This document shows, piece after piece, positions 14,042 through 28,129 of a stretch of 64,000 bases of DNA. This stretch comes from Medicago truncatula (Eukaryota; Streptophyta; Magnoliopsida; Fabales; Fabaceae), in contig NC_053045.1 in assembly GCF_003473485.1 (NCBI RefSeq), positions 46,976,494 through 47,040,493 of the forward strand, in the 5' to 3' direction. Positions within the stretch are counted from its first letter, which is position 1, and each line of letters opens with the position of its first letter. Under the pieces are notes generated by a model. It was not told the DNA's origin. It was given only the letters and a program-made list of their open reading frames with translations, and did no database searches. A program made the position numbers and the translations under genes.

Positions 14042-15060
14042 TCTCTCCTTCTTGGCAATTTGTTTGCATTGAGAATATTTGGATTTTTATCATAAGTATT
14101 TAAACTTTTAATAAAGCTATGGCTCATGGTATGTATAACAACAACAATAGACGACGTGGATTATGATTGAAATAAATTTTTATAGATTTTTAATTTATAA
14201 AAAATCCTAGAGTTTGAATTAATTTTAAAGAGAATAATAATATATATGAGAAGATTCGAGTGTATCAAATTTATTGCTTGGAGTTTGAAATAATTTTAAG
14301 TTTTATATATAATGAGTTTGAATCTTTTTGGTGTTATTCCTTCGATTCATAGGAATATTGGGTTTTAGTAATTCGAAGTTCTATTGAGAAATAACTAAAG
14401 TCCGGTCAAAAATTGTTTCATCTATATTGTGTTTCAAATTAGGATTAATGAAGAAAAGTAATTTGACATCTGGTGACTGTAAATATTAACAAAAAGTTGT
14501 ATGTTTGCTTGACTTAGGGATTAACGAACTAGTAATACTTCCGACCGTTATGAATCGACTTAAGAGATTAAGGGATTATAATTTAAGAAAGGGTTTTGAC
14601 TCAAAAGATTGATCAAAACTATTGTGTTAATTCAACGTAAAACTAGGTCAACATTGAGAAAGAAAATGTGCAAATTATTTTACACTAAGCAATAGAGGAT
14701 TTGATGGCTGATCATTTGTTTAATCTAATCTTCAAACCATCTTATCAGTAAATATTTGATTAACATGCTTAATCAACGTAGGGATTAGGATGCTCTATGA
14801 ACTTTTGTTTGGATGGTTGGAGATAAAATTACATAATGATAATGTTTTTTAAAACAAGGGTAAAAGTAAAATAAAAATATATAATTTGTTCCGTTCTGTT
14901 CATTACCCAAACACTGGAATGAAAATAATCATATAATATTCAAATAGTGGGATGAAATCTTTATTCCATTATGCTCCATTATATTCAATTTCGCTTTACT
15001 GCATTATGTTCCATCAATCCAAACTAGGTCTAAAGAAGAAATGAAGAGGAAAAATGATAG
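14042..15060. other. spacer downstream of gene 1, no gene seen
   Basis: AT-rich, with no coding signal. Confidence 0.45.
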
Positions 15061-15061
15061 A

Positions 15062-15402
15062 GTAAACCACCAAATTGATCTTTGTAAGTCACTCTCAAAT
15101 TAGTCATTGATTCTATTAATATTTTAAAATAGTCTTTGTTAAAAGTTTCTCAATTAAGTCACTCGTCATGTGACAAAAATATATAGACAGAGATCTAGTT
15201 GAGAAACTTTGATAATATTTCAAAATAGTCTCTGTCTTGATCAAAAGTTTCTCAATTAAGTCTTGTCATGCGACAAAAACATAAAGACAATGATCTAATT
15301 GAGAAACTTTTGACAAAGACAGTGACTATTTTAAAATATTAATAGAGTCATAACTAATTTAAAAGTGATTTATAAAGACAGAGACTAAATCGATGGTTTC
15401 CT
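15062..15402. mobile_element. foldback MITE
   Basis: The two halves are imperfect inverted repeats: AAACCACCAAATTGATCTTT at the left end, its near complement at the right end, and the mirrored internal phrase TTTCTCAATTA / TAATTGAGAAA. Non-coding. Confidence 0.55.
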
Positions 15403-16792
15403 AAAAAAAAAAGAAGAGGATTAGAAGGGAGGGAGAGAGAGAAAAGAGAAAGAGAAAGAGGACTAATGTTGGATGAACTCTAAAATTATTTTGGACAAAA
15501 TGGTTACGTAATATACTAATATTGCATTAACATAGTAGATTGTCACGTAAGCGGTTCACATATCACTTCATCCACTCTAATGGAAAAATAAATGGATTTA
15601 CTATTTTGATAGACACAGTTCAATTTAAGAAGCATTTTTACAATTTTAGCAAATCTTGGCGAATAAAATTCTAAATCTTTACAATGCAATTTTTCTTTTT
15701 GATTTTAAGAAGTAAAAATGGAATTTATTAAAATCACAATGAATTCTAACCAGCACAAGGAATGTTAGATTATGAGTCACAAAATAGAACATACAAAGAA
15801 AAACAAAAGTTGTACTAAAACTCTTGCACCAAAATTATTATTCTTATTGTTTTTAAAATACATTCTTCTCTGCTTAACTTTCATATCGTATCCATCACAA
15901 TTATTCACTATACAAGTTTCCTTCTCCTCCCTTTCAAAAAAAAAAAAAGTTTCCTTCTCTTTATTAACAATTTAAGAAACACAAAATTATAAAAAATGAG
16001 AACTAAATATTTTTATTAAAAAGTAAACGGACCTAAGCTACTTACCACATACAAGACCAAGTTCCTTACTACCTAACCTCCCCTGGAGGCCTGGACAACT
16101 AGTTATATATTCCTTTAATTTTTTGGTCCTTGCTACCTAATTTCTGTATCTGTTGGACATGAGCTAATATATGCTTTATTTATCTTTTTATTCTGTGAGC
16201 AACCTAGTGCCTCCCACGTTTATAAGATTTACAAATGTTCAATGAATATCATTGAATGATATTTTCCTTCAAAAAAAATAAAAAATGATTGAATGATATT
16301 TCATTTTCTATTTACTATTAGCATAGCAGTTAACTAAAGAACTTTATTTTCCAACATGTCTCCCTGGCTTTGGTTGACAACAACACTGGCCTATATGATT
16401 TTTCATGGAAAAGAATCTATTATAGGTGAGCAAATTGGTAATATTTTAAAGTTTGATTGGATGCGTTTTTATTTTTTTTAAAAATCAAATTAATCCACTG
16501 AAATTGTTATTGAAGATAATCGAACATGATACTTTACACTTTAAGATTCTAGTCAACACCATTAAACAAACACAAATAGATTGGATGCGTTTTTATCTAT
16601 CATCTAATCATTTAATATTTGTGTCATTTTCTATATTTAATATTTTTCAAATAAATTTAAGTTTTTCTTTTAAGTGTACACTCAATCAAATTTCAGAATA
16701 TATCAAAGAAATTTTCTGTTATCCGGCTACTTCTTACCAACCGAGCCTTCTTAGCTGTACGAACATTTTTTTAGATATTACTTTAAATTATA

Positions 16793-17085
16793 CTCCCTCC
16801 GTTTTAGTTTAATTGAACAATTTTCTCATTTCACACAGATTAAGAAAAATGTATAAATGAAAGAGAAAAAAAAAAGAATTTGAGTGTCTTTATCAAGTAT
16901 TGGTGCATTCTTCTTTATCATAAATGTAAAGTAGAATATATTGAATTGAGAGTGGTGAAAGTAGTATTAATTAGAGTTATAAAAGGAAAAAATAGTTAAT
17001 ATTATATTGAAAAGTGAAATGGCTCAATTATTTTGTGACATTTTTTTTTTTTGTAAATGACTCAGTTATTATGGAACGGAGGGAG
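16793..17085. mobile_element. Stowaway-like MITE (Tc1/mariner), copy 1
   Basis: The terminal inverted repeats are CTCCCTCCGTTTTAGTTTAA and the complementary GAACGGAGGGAG. They are flanked by TA at 16791-16792 and 17086-17087, the canonical Stowaway target. About 293 bp, non-coding. Confidence 0.8.
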
Positions 17086-17333
17086 TATCGGTTAATGAAA
17101 ATGAAAGGATTTGTATATTTCAAACGTTGATCGATTCAGTTAAAAAAAAATTAGCTCTTATTTTACGAGTTCAGACAACCAGTATAAAAATCTCGTTAGT
17201 GTCTGATATGTAAATATCTTTGTCGGCATATATGAACTTTGAAACCTACTTCCAAGAGTTTGTGAATCCAACCACATAAACTTTTTTTAAAAAAAATATA
17301 TAATTTTTTTTTATGGTACCTACCTCACTCTTA

Positions 17334-17341
17334 TCTATAAA
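17334..17341 (+). promoter_or_regulatory. TATA box of O-methyltransferase-like gene 2
   Basis: TCTATAAA lies about 90 bp upstream of the ATG at 17425 and matches the position and flanks of the TATA box of gene 1. Confidence 0.65.
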
Positions 17342-17424
17342 TTGGACACCTTTTTGGAGCTTTATTCTTCATCATCGAGAGTGGTTTCATAGTCAGAAAA
17401 AATATTAAGACAAGAACACAAGAG

Positions 17425-20118
<2,694 letters not shown>

Positions 20119-20395
20119 TCCCTCCTTTGTGATGATTAATTTGTGTGTATGAAGAATTTGGTTTCTTGTTATTGATATTGATCTTTGCTTCATTCTTGTC
20201 CATTGGAAAAGTTTGGTAAAGCTTAAAAGGATCCAAATGAATGTTTCACCTACTACGTACTTCTCACTTTTGTAATTTTTTATTTTATTATTATTTTTTT
20301 TTTTTATGTACTGGTGGCCAAACCCTATGGTTGTTGTATTTTTAATTTTTATTATTTCGTTCTTCAGTTGGATCTTTATAATATAATATTATTAT

Positions 20396-21815
20396 GGCTT
20401 AATTGGACTTTTGGTCCCTTAAGTAATTTGTTGTTTTCATTTTGGTCTCATAATTTGTAAAATCAACGTTTTAGTCCCTCTTGTTTTGCTCCGTTAGTCA
20501 ATTTAGTTCCCACCGTTAGCTTTTTAATGTCTAAAATTTTTGATTTGATTTTAACCATTTGATTGAGTGTCCATTGCGTTTAATAGTGGACCGTCAACAC
20601 CTAATTGTTTTCACTTTCCATCATCTTCTCTCCATTTCTTTATCTTCCTCCTTCCCCTTCTTCATCTTCTTCAACACCACATTCATAAACATTCATACAA
20701 AACTCATAAAAAATTTCCAGAAACAACAACCATCACACAAAATAAAACAACATGATTGTAATAAAACAAGAAATCATCTCCTTGAATCTTGTTCTTCACT
20801 ATTCATTTCACCACGTGAGACCAAAAACAAATATGATTAATTTCTGGAACAAATCATTTCAAATGGGTGAGTGAATTGAGAAGTAGAAACAAAATCTGAT
20901 TGAAATCGAAGAAGTTGAAGTAGGAATGAATTAGGGGACAAAAAAAGAGAGATCTGAAAATGAAAATGGTGAAGAAGAACAACATAAAACAAAACCTTCT
21001 CTCTTCTCTTCCTCCTTCATTTTCACGACAACAAGACCGAACCCCAACAACCTTAAAAAAACCTCCAAACATCAGCATAAAAAAAACCACAATTTATAGT
21101 GATTTGTTAGTTTTCAATATGTTGAACTAACTTTAAATTAACAAATCTAGGATGAAACTAACTATGTTAATTTAACGGTTTGTTGATTCCTTTATAAAGT
21201 TCATGAATAATTGTTTTATGCATGAATTCACCTCAATACACACCAACTGTCACACCTAGTCGGGATTCGAAAAGATGGTGTAACGATTGTTTATGATGGA
21301 TGACCGGAATGAATTTATAAGTTTGTGTTGATAGATATTGAAATTTATGGGTATGAGTTTGTGTTTAAAACATGTGATAGATCTGAAAATCATTCATGAT
21401 TTTGAGTGTTGTTATGTTTTTTATTTGTGATAGATTTGTTTTTTTTTTCCTTCTGGATTTTGGATTTTTGATGAAGAGGGTATGAAGATGAGGTAGAAGA
21501 TGAAGGAAGGAGATGATGAAATCCGAAAAAAAATTAGCTATTGATGGTATACCGTAAGATACAATAGATGTTCACGATCTAACAATCACTTTTTCATAAA
21601 AAAATATTGAATGGTTAAAATTAAAAGAATTAATAAGATCTATGGTGGACCACATTATTTTTATTTCACTTAAGGCATTTGAAGTTAAAGTTAACGGTTA
21701 TGGACTAATTTGACTAACGGAGACATTGTTTAGGGACCAAAACGTTAATTTTACGAGTTATAGGACAAAAATAAAAACAACAAATTACTTAGGGGACCAA
21801 AAGTCCAATTAAGCC
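20396..21815. mobile_element. Mutator-like (MULE) element with long inverted termini, 1420 bp
   Basis: The element starts GGCTTAATTGGACTTTTGGT and ends with the complement. The inverted repeats remain alignable for about 125 bp. Identical 9-bp direct repeats TATTATTAT flank it (20387-20395 and 21816-21824), the size typical of Mutator insertions, although this sequence is simple. The interior has no transposase frame, so it is non-autonomous. Confidence 0.8.
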
Positions 21816-21824
21816 TATTATTAT

Positions 21825-22960
21825 CTACTTCTATCTAAAATATATCATTCTCTCATAATAAGAACTCTAGTAAAATGTAAAAAAAAAAAAAAAAACTCTA
21901 GCAATACTCATAAAAAATAAGAAATACTCTAGCAATACCGATGCATGTCATCCTCATAATATTCTTCTAGACTTGATTTTGATTTCTTTACTATTGGCTT
22001 AATTTTTAATATAGCAAAATGATTAGATGTATGTGTGCATTTTTTTTTACACAAGATACGTATAAATTGAAAAAAACCGTGGATATCAAAACTTTTCTCC
22101 GGTCGTCAAACATAACATGTTCAAGTAAGAGAGCGCTCTTGGATAAATATTCTCTCAATCATCTCTAGTAATTCTTTTTATAATATAATCGATTTTAATG
22201 AAAGTAATTGATAATTGTGACTTTTACGCAATACAGTTTAATTTATATGCACTTTTAGACTCCTTCTTCTTTTTTATTTTATAAAAACTAGATTTTCCAC
22301 CTGTGCTGCCGCACGGGTCATATACATTGTAGATATAGTAGACAAAAACAAATTTTAATATATATCAAAGAGAATGAAATATGTGGTCCCAAATATATCA
22401 AGATGTTGGAATTCGAACCTCAGATACCACACTTATTCACCTTAAAAATATTAATTTTTATCAATCATGTGTTACTTCATTCTTTTGTTAAAATTATATG
22501 TCAATGTTATATTATTGGTATGTTACTTCATTTTTATTTTTTTTGACAAAATGTTACTTCATTCTTTTGTAAAAATTATATGTTAATGTTATATTATGTA
22601 CCTAAAAATAGCTCATTCTTAACCTCAACATGTAAAATGTTTTATTTAAATAATTTTCCTTTTATCGAATATTTGGCCTTTACCGTAAATGATACCCTTT
22701 AACTGTTTGTTGAAATGTTTCTTCCACCTGTTTATATAGATTGCAAAATTCTGGTGCATTTTGTGGTAGATATTTAACAAAGAGAGTTCAGTTCTAATTT
22801 GGATGAAAAGTGTAATATTAACAAAAAAAATGTTGCTATAATCTTTCAAAACCCTTTTATTCCAATAGGGCGATTTGTTTTGTTGAAGAAATAGGGTGAT
22901 TTGTGTTGAAGAAATAGGGGAAATAAAGCGATGTCGATTTTCTTTGTTCATAAAAATAGG
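21825..22960. other. spacer, no gene seen
   Basis: AT-rich. Around 22290-22325 is a phrase (TTTTCCACCTGTGCTGCCGC followed by ACGGGTC) that resembles a dispersed plant repeat I cannot classify. Two short direct repeats reading about TATGTTACTTCATTCTTTTG lie near 22470-22570. Confidence 0.4.
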
Positions 22961-22961
22961 A

Positions 22962-23375
22962 GATTAGGTGTGAGCATTAGGGTTGTTCATGAAAATAGGA
23001 GATTAGGTGTGAGCATTAGGGTTAAAACAGTAAAATTATGCAATAGGGTTTAGGTTAAAATTAGGGCTTACGGGTTAACTTTAATATATAAGAAGATTAG
23101 GTGTGAGCATTAGGGTTGTTCATGAAAATAGGAGATTAGGTGTGAGCATTAGGGTTAAAACAGTAAAATTATGCAATAGGGTTTAGGTTAAAATTAGGGC
23201 TTACGGGTTAACTTTAATATATAAGAAGATAAGAAGGTTAGGTGTGAGCATTAGGGTTCTTCATGAAAATAGGAGATTAGGTGTGAACATTATAGTTAAA
23301 ACAGTAAAATTATGCAATAGGTTTTAGGTTAAAATTAGGGCTTACGAGTTAACTTTAATATATAAGAAGATTAGC
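22962..23375. repeat. minisatellite, three units of about 133-141 bp
   Basis: Three tandem units begin at about 22962, 23095 and 23236, each starting GATTAGGTGTGAGCATTAGG or a variant. Each also carries a second internal copy of that 23-bp phrase, then CAATAGGGTTTAGGTTAAAA and an AT-rich end. Identity between units is very high. Not a coding repeat. Confidence 0.9.
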
Positions 23376-24212
23376 TAACTTTTTTTTTTAAGAAACTAAA
23401 ATGGATTAAATTACTGAAAGTCTGAAGAATTCAGCACAAGCAGTGCCAAAACCCAAGCTGAAAGAGTTAATTACAAGAATGTCAAAACGGCCAAAACAGG
23501 AACAAAAAAGGCTACTCTGTTACATAAATATTCGCAGGCAAGGTAAATGGTTCAACCACCATGAATGGTAGGAGAAAACAAAACTTGGGTGGTTCGCTTT
23601 CAGTCACCAGTATGATTGAAGCTTAATTTTATCTAACAATTGATTAAAAGAAGCTTCTTTTTGGTGGAATATTCGAGCATTCCTTTCAAGTCAGATCACC
23701 CACACACAAGATAGTCAAATAAGATTAAGAGCTGAGCGTTTGCTGTTAGAAAAGCCGCTAAAGGTGCCAAATTGATATAAATGATCTGATACATTTTCAA
23801 GAAACACTAAGTGGTAACCAAGCCAATGAGAAATACCATACCAAAGTTTGCCAAAAAAATCACAAGAGAGGAATAAGTGTTTTGCATCTCTATCATGCCG
23901 GATCCAGCCACGCATAAATGCACATTCGGATGTAAAATGTGTCTTTTGATTAAATTGTCCGTTGTTGGTAATCTATCACGTAACAAGCGGCAAGCGAAGA
24001 GGCTGATTTTCAGAGGCACTTCCTTATTTCAAATTTCAGTCATGTGTGTAACCGCCAAATTGTTACTGGCGAATGTCAATAGATGATTATAAGCACTTGC
24101 GATGTTATAACAGTTTGAGGCATGCAAGCGCCAAATCCACCTGTCATAATTAGTAGGCTGCAAAACAATATTAGATAAAATATCACAACATTCTGCCAAA
24201 CTTAACCCTCAA

Positions 24213-24233
24213 CCCCCCCCCCCCCCCCCCCCC
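24213..24233. repeat. C21 homopolymer within the LINE
   Basis: Twenty-one consecutive cytosines on +. Confidence 0.95.
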
Positions 24234-24667
24234 AAAGAATACATTCCAGCCACCGTTGCCATTTTATTAGTAGCAAGATCAAAAAGGCGGCTGAAACTAT
24301 TCTTCAAAACTAGCCCGTCAATCCAAGGATCCCACAAAAATAAAGTTTGGGCACCCTCTCCTACCTACCACCCAACATTATCATCAAACCAACTCCCACA
24401 CCAGCCCCATTTTTAACATTTATCAAATTATTCTACCAAACAGAGTTAAACCGCCCCTCCTTGGCGATTTTACCTTCTACCTCTCCGCATCTAGCTGATA
24501 AAACTCTATACCACAAACTCCTATTTTCAACCCGCATCCGCCAACACCATTTACCAAGTAAAGCTAAATTAAATTCCTGAATCCTTCCCACTCCTAAACC
24601 TCCCTCCTCCTTTTTGGAACAAATAGTGTCCCAGTTAATCCAAGAAATTTTCCTAACCTCTTCACAA

Positions 24668-24691
24668 CCCCCCCCCCCCCCCCCCCCCCCC
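24668..24691. repeat. C24 homopolymer followed by A9 within the LINE
   Basis: Twenty-four cytosines followed directly by adenines. On the LINE coding strand this reads as a glycine run that the family does not have, so it looks like expansion after insertion. Confidence 0.95.
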
Positions 24692-25393
24692 AAAAAAAAA
24701 CAATTAAATATAGATTCAAGGGAAGAAATGATACATGCGGGAGCTTTGAAGAAGGACAGAAAGTAGATCGGAAGAGAGGACAAGACAAACTTTATGAGAA
24801 CTAAACGGCCACCCAACGAAATATTTCTACTCTTCCAACCTGATAATCTTGATTTAATATGGTCAATCAACGGTTGTCAAATTTTTTTTTTTCGAGGATC
24901 ACCACCTATAGGCAACCCCAGATAAAGGAAGGGGGCTCTTCCCAATTTACAATTAAGAACAGAGGTTGCCTCTGCCAACCAAGAATCATGAATATTAACA
25001 CCAACTAACATACTTTTGTGGAAGTTCACCTTCAGAGCTCTAATATTGGCCCAGCTTCGTTCCCCAATCAACAAGGTGTCATCAGCAAATTGAAGATGAG
25101 TGATGGAGACATGATTATTTGCTCCAACCTTGTAGCCAGAGAACAGGCCAACTTCTACTAGAGCCTTCATCATGACATTTAGCCCTTCAGCTGCTATTAA
25201 AAATAGAAAAGGTGAAAGAGGGTCACCTTGTCTCAACCCCCTTTCAAATTTGAATTCATCTGTTGGGCTACCATTAACCAGAACAGAAGTTGAGGCCGTA
25301 CTGACGCATTCCTTAATCCACTTACGCCATAAGGTAGGAAAATTCATTTTTTTCATGACAACTTCAAGGTAGGACCAATCAATGGAATCAGAT

Positions 25394-25449
25394 GTTGGAC
25401 AAAAATATGAATAATGCACTCTATATTCATATTTTTTCATATGTCCAAC
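25394..25449. repeat. foldback at the 5' junction of the LINE
   Basis: GTTGGACAAAAATATGAATA (25394-25413) is complementary to 25424-25449, apart from a five-base bulge. It sits exactly where the LINE homology begins. Confidence 0.75.
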
Positions 25450-25669
25450 AGTCAAAGTATTTGGAGAAGGATTCATTATTTTAATATGTTATACAATATT
25501 GCAGACAATGAATCAGATGTCTTTGTGGTAATTGTTTAAATTCTGCAGCTGCTCACCATAGAAAATACACCTACTTTCGCCGCCATTATACGAAATATCT
25601 GGAAACAACATAAAACAATAACATCTGAAACAACGTTGCTGAATTGTAGAGCCATGTTTTTGCTTGTGA

Positions 25670-26080
25670 AGTGGATCAAACTGCAAGCTAGAACGCAGCC
25701 TGTGAGATGCTCAGAATCGAGGCTCACACCAGCACAGAGCGGCAACTACTGTAAGGTGGACGGAGCCATCAGTAGGAAGATTTAAATGCAACGGCGATGC
25801 AGCCTTAGACACCGAGAGTAATAAGGTAGAAATTGGCGTATGTGTCAAAGATGATAATGGTGGATTTGTTTTAGCCAAAATTGAACGGTTGTCGCCAAGA
25901 TGTTATGTTCATGTTGGGGAAGCGCTTGTTTTACTACTATTACATTCAATTGGATTCATGAGCTAAATTTGAGATCAGATGATTTTGAGTTAGATTCAAA
26001 GGTAGTTGTTGATAGTTTCGTCCTTTTCAACTGACTTAGGTGATTTTGATGACATTATACGCCATTGTAGAAACTTATTT
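25670..26080 (+). pseudogene. RNase H-like (RVT_3) relic
   Basis: On + the translation gives VGRFKCNGDAALDTESNKVE, then GVCVKDDNGGFVLAKIERLS and GEALVLLLLHSIGFM. This is the pattern of the RNase H-like domain that ends many plant LINE pol genes (KCN-DAA, the G-FV-AK strand, the GEA helix). The frame is interrupted after that and no upstream RT on the same strand was seen, so it is a degraded fragment. Probably LINE-derived, and separate from the minus-strand LINE next to it. Confidence 0.6.
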
Positions 26081-26179
26081 TCATCTTTTTATTAACACTG
26101 TCACTCTAGTGTTAAGTGTGAGGAGACAAGTGAATGACCCCTCACGCTCTTGCAAAGACGACCACATTTCAAGTTAGTT

Positions 26180-28129
26180 TCCAAATTATGGTAGAAATAC
26201 CTCATTGAACACATTTTGATTAGTAAAATGTTATAAGTTTTCTCCCGTAATAGTGATTCATTTTTTTTTTTTTTTTGTAGGGATTGGGATGACGGCCCTT
26301 TCTTTTTTGCCTTGCAATTATAAGTTTATTACATACCTGCTTTATTTTAAATTATACTAAATGTAAAGAGTAAAATGTTTTAGTTAAAATAATAAGCGTA
26401 AAATTGACGGAAAATATGATAAGTTTTAAGCTCAAACGTTATTTGAAGTAACTTATCAATAAAAGTTATAAGCTCGTATTGAAATGAGTGAATATTAAAG
26501 CTTGTAACCAAAATAAAAATAAAAATATATCATCAAATGATGGGACTAAATTGTGTTCTAATTTAAAAGTGAACCAATAAACATATTTTTATGAATTTCT
26601 CTTCCCTTTCCCTTTAGTTTTTACATTACATTTTCATTTTAAGCTTTTTTTTTCCTTGACCCTCATGTTCTCATGAGCACGAACATCGCTGGTCTGGAGT
26701 TAAGCCGAAATGTAAGTAAAATCTAGCCAATAATTATTCTAACTAAGATTCAAACTCAGGTTCTCCTGAATCCTGAACATTTCGTCCTTGATGAGTTCAT
26801 TAACTACTTAAACTCAATCATTTGATTCATATCTTATAAGTTAAGAGTGAACCAATAAAAAATATCCATATCCTAAATAACATAATGAAATAAATATCCT
26901 AATTTCCTAAAGGCATAGAAATCATGTACAGAGTGACAGACACAACATAAAGAAGGAAAAGAGTGTACTTTGCCACAGGATATCATTGGTCAAGTCATCT
27001 GTTCTTATGCATATGCAGTCATTACTGAAACATATAAATGAACCCCTCCATGATACATCTGAAAGCTTATAAAGCAACAACAGTATTGAATTCAATTATA
27101 CTTTAAAATCATTAATACAGAAGTCACAACTTCAATCAGCATAAATCATTAACACAGAATTCAATTATTTGGCATAAGTAACTCTTCCACTTTTTTTGAA
27201 ACCATTGGAAAAATGAACTCATCACCATAAACAGTAACAGCTAAGTTCATTTTGGGTATGTTAGGATTGGCTTAATTGAGCTTATCTAATGATGTAAACA
27301 CATGACTGTTTAGGAGAGCTTATGAAAACAGTTTATGACATGTAACATGTTTATAATTGGTTTTCAGTTTATTTTCATAAGCTCTCCAGGATAGCTTATA
27401 AAAACATATAACTAATGAAAACAGTTTGACATTGTTTTATCTTTTGTAATAGAAATAGCTTAGTTATACATAAGCACTTATATGATAAGTGGTTATGCCA
27501 TAAGCGCTTAAGTATGCTGTTTATACAAACAAAGGTGAAAAAGCTACCAATTATAGCTGGTGGAATCACAAACTTCACAGGAGGGAGAAAAAAACATTTA
27601 ATCCAACTTGACCGTGATATGATTGATGAGTAAGTGTTCTATATAACATGTAAAATTTGTAGTATCATTAAAGCACCTAAATGAATTCAATTCAAAAGAA
27701 TTTGATTACCTAATCATAGCTGGTCCATTAGATCCACATCAATAAAAGAGTGCAATGACAGAAAAGAGTGAAAGTTTAAGCATCCAAAAAAGTTGCAATA
27801 TTTAGAACTTGATTTCTACAGCCAAAGAATATAACATACCTGAACTGCTTATAGCTCAGATAAGATCTTGATCTCACTTGATTACATTTTACCACAGATG
27901 ACTTAAATATCCATGAATTTAGCCTAAGCATAAAGAAAAGCTTATCTAGCGTAGGTTTGGATATACGGTGCAAACACCTAGACACAGGGTTAACTCAAAG
28001 CTAGTACCTTTAGCACAAATGCAAGGTGACACCGGCGGAAGATAAAGCTTCCAAACACATTACAAATTTCCTAACCTAGCAACAGTTCCATGAATTTCAT
28101 AGCTCGAGCCATATGATAATGCTTAGTGA
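26180..28129. other. spacer, no gene seen; a foldback-like repeat inside
   Basis: No coding signal. Positions 27250-27520 carry repeated mirrored phrases (GAGCTTAT / ATAAGCTC, ATAAGCGCTTA) typical of small AT-rich MITEs. Positions 26640-26830 include a SINE-like B-box on the complement (GAGTTTGAATCTT). Neither has clear ends. Confidence 0.4.

Larger units (their letters stand above)
23385..25392 (-). mobile_element. L1-type LINE relic (reverse transcriptase and zf-RVT parts)
   Basis: On the minus strand the reverse transcriptase region lies at about 25392-24433, with GLRQGDPLSPFLFLI and the catalytic FADDTL, followed by the conserved SGWKSRNISLGGRLVLIK. The 3' zinc-binding zf-RVT region (LRDRLPTTDNL, then HLFLSCDF) lies at about 24020-23715. 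A T-run at 23383-23393 on + fits the 3' poly(A). The 5' end is truncated inside the RT domain, so there is no endonuclease. There is at least one frameshift, at the A/T homopolymer near 24880-24890, and two long G tracts lie on the coding strand. Dead copy. Confidence 0.85.

Noticed and set aside
22962-23375. Telomere-like repeats (TTAGGGTT phrases)
   Set aside because: The plant telomere unit TTTAGGG is not tandemly repeated here; the phrases belong to a 133-bp minisatellite.
24877-25476. Host gene with a reverse transcriptase domain
   Set aside because: Truncated and frameshifted L1 LINE relic with homopolymer expansions; no host gene structure.
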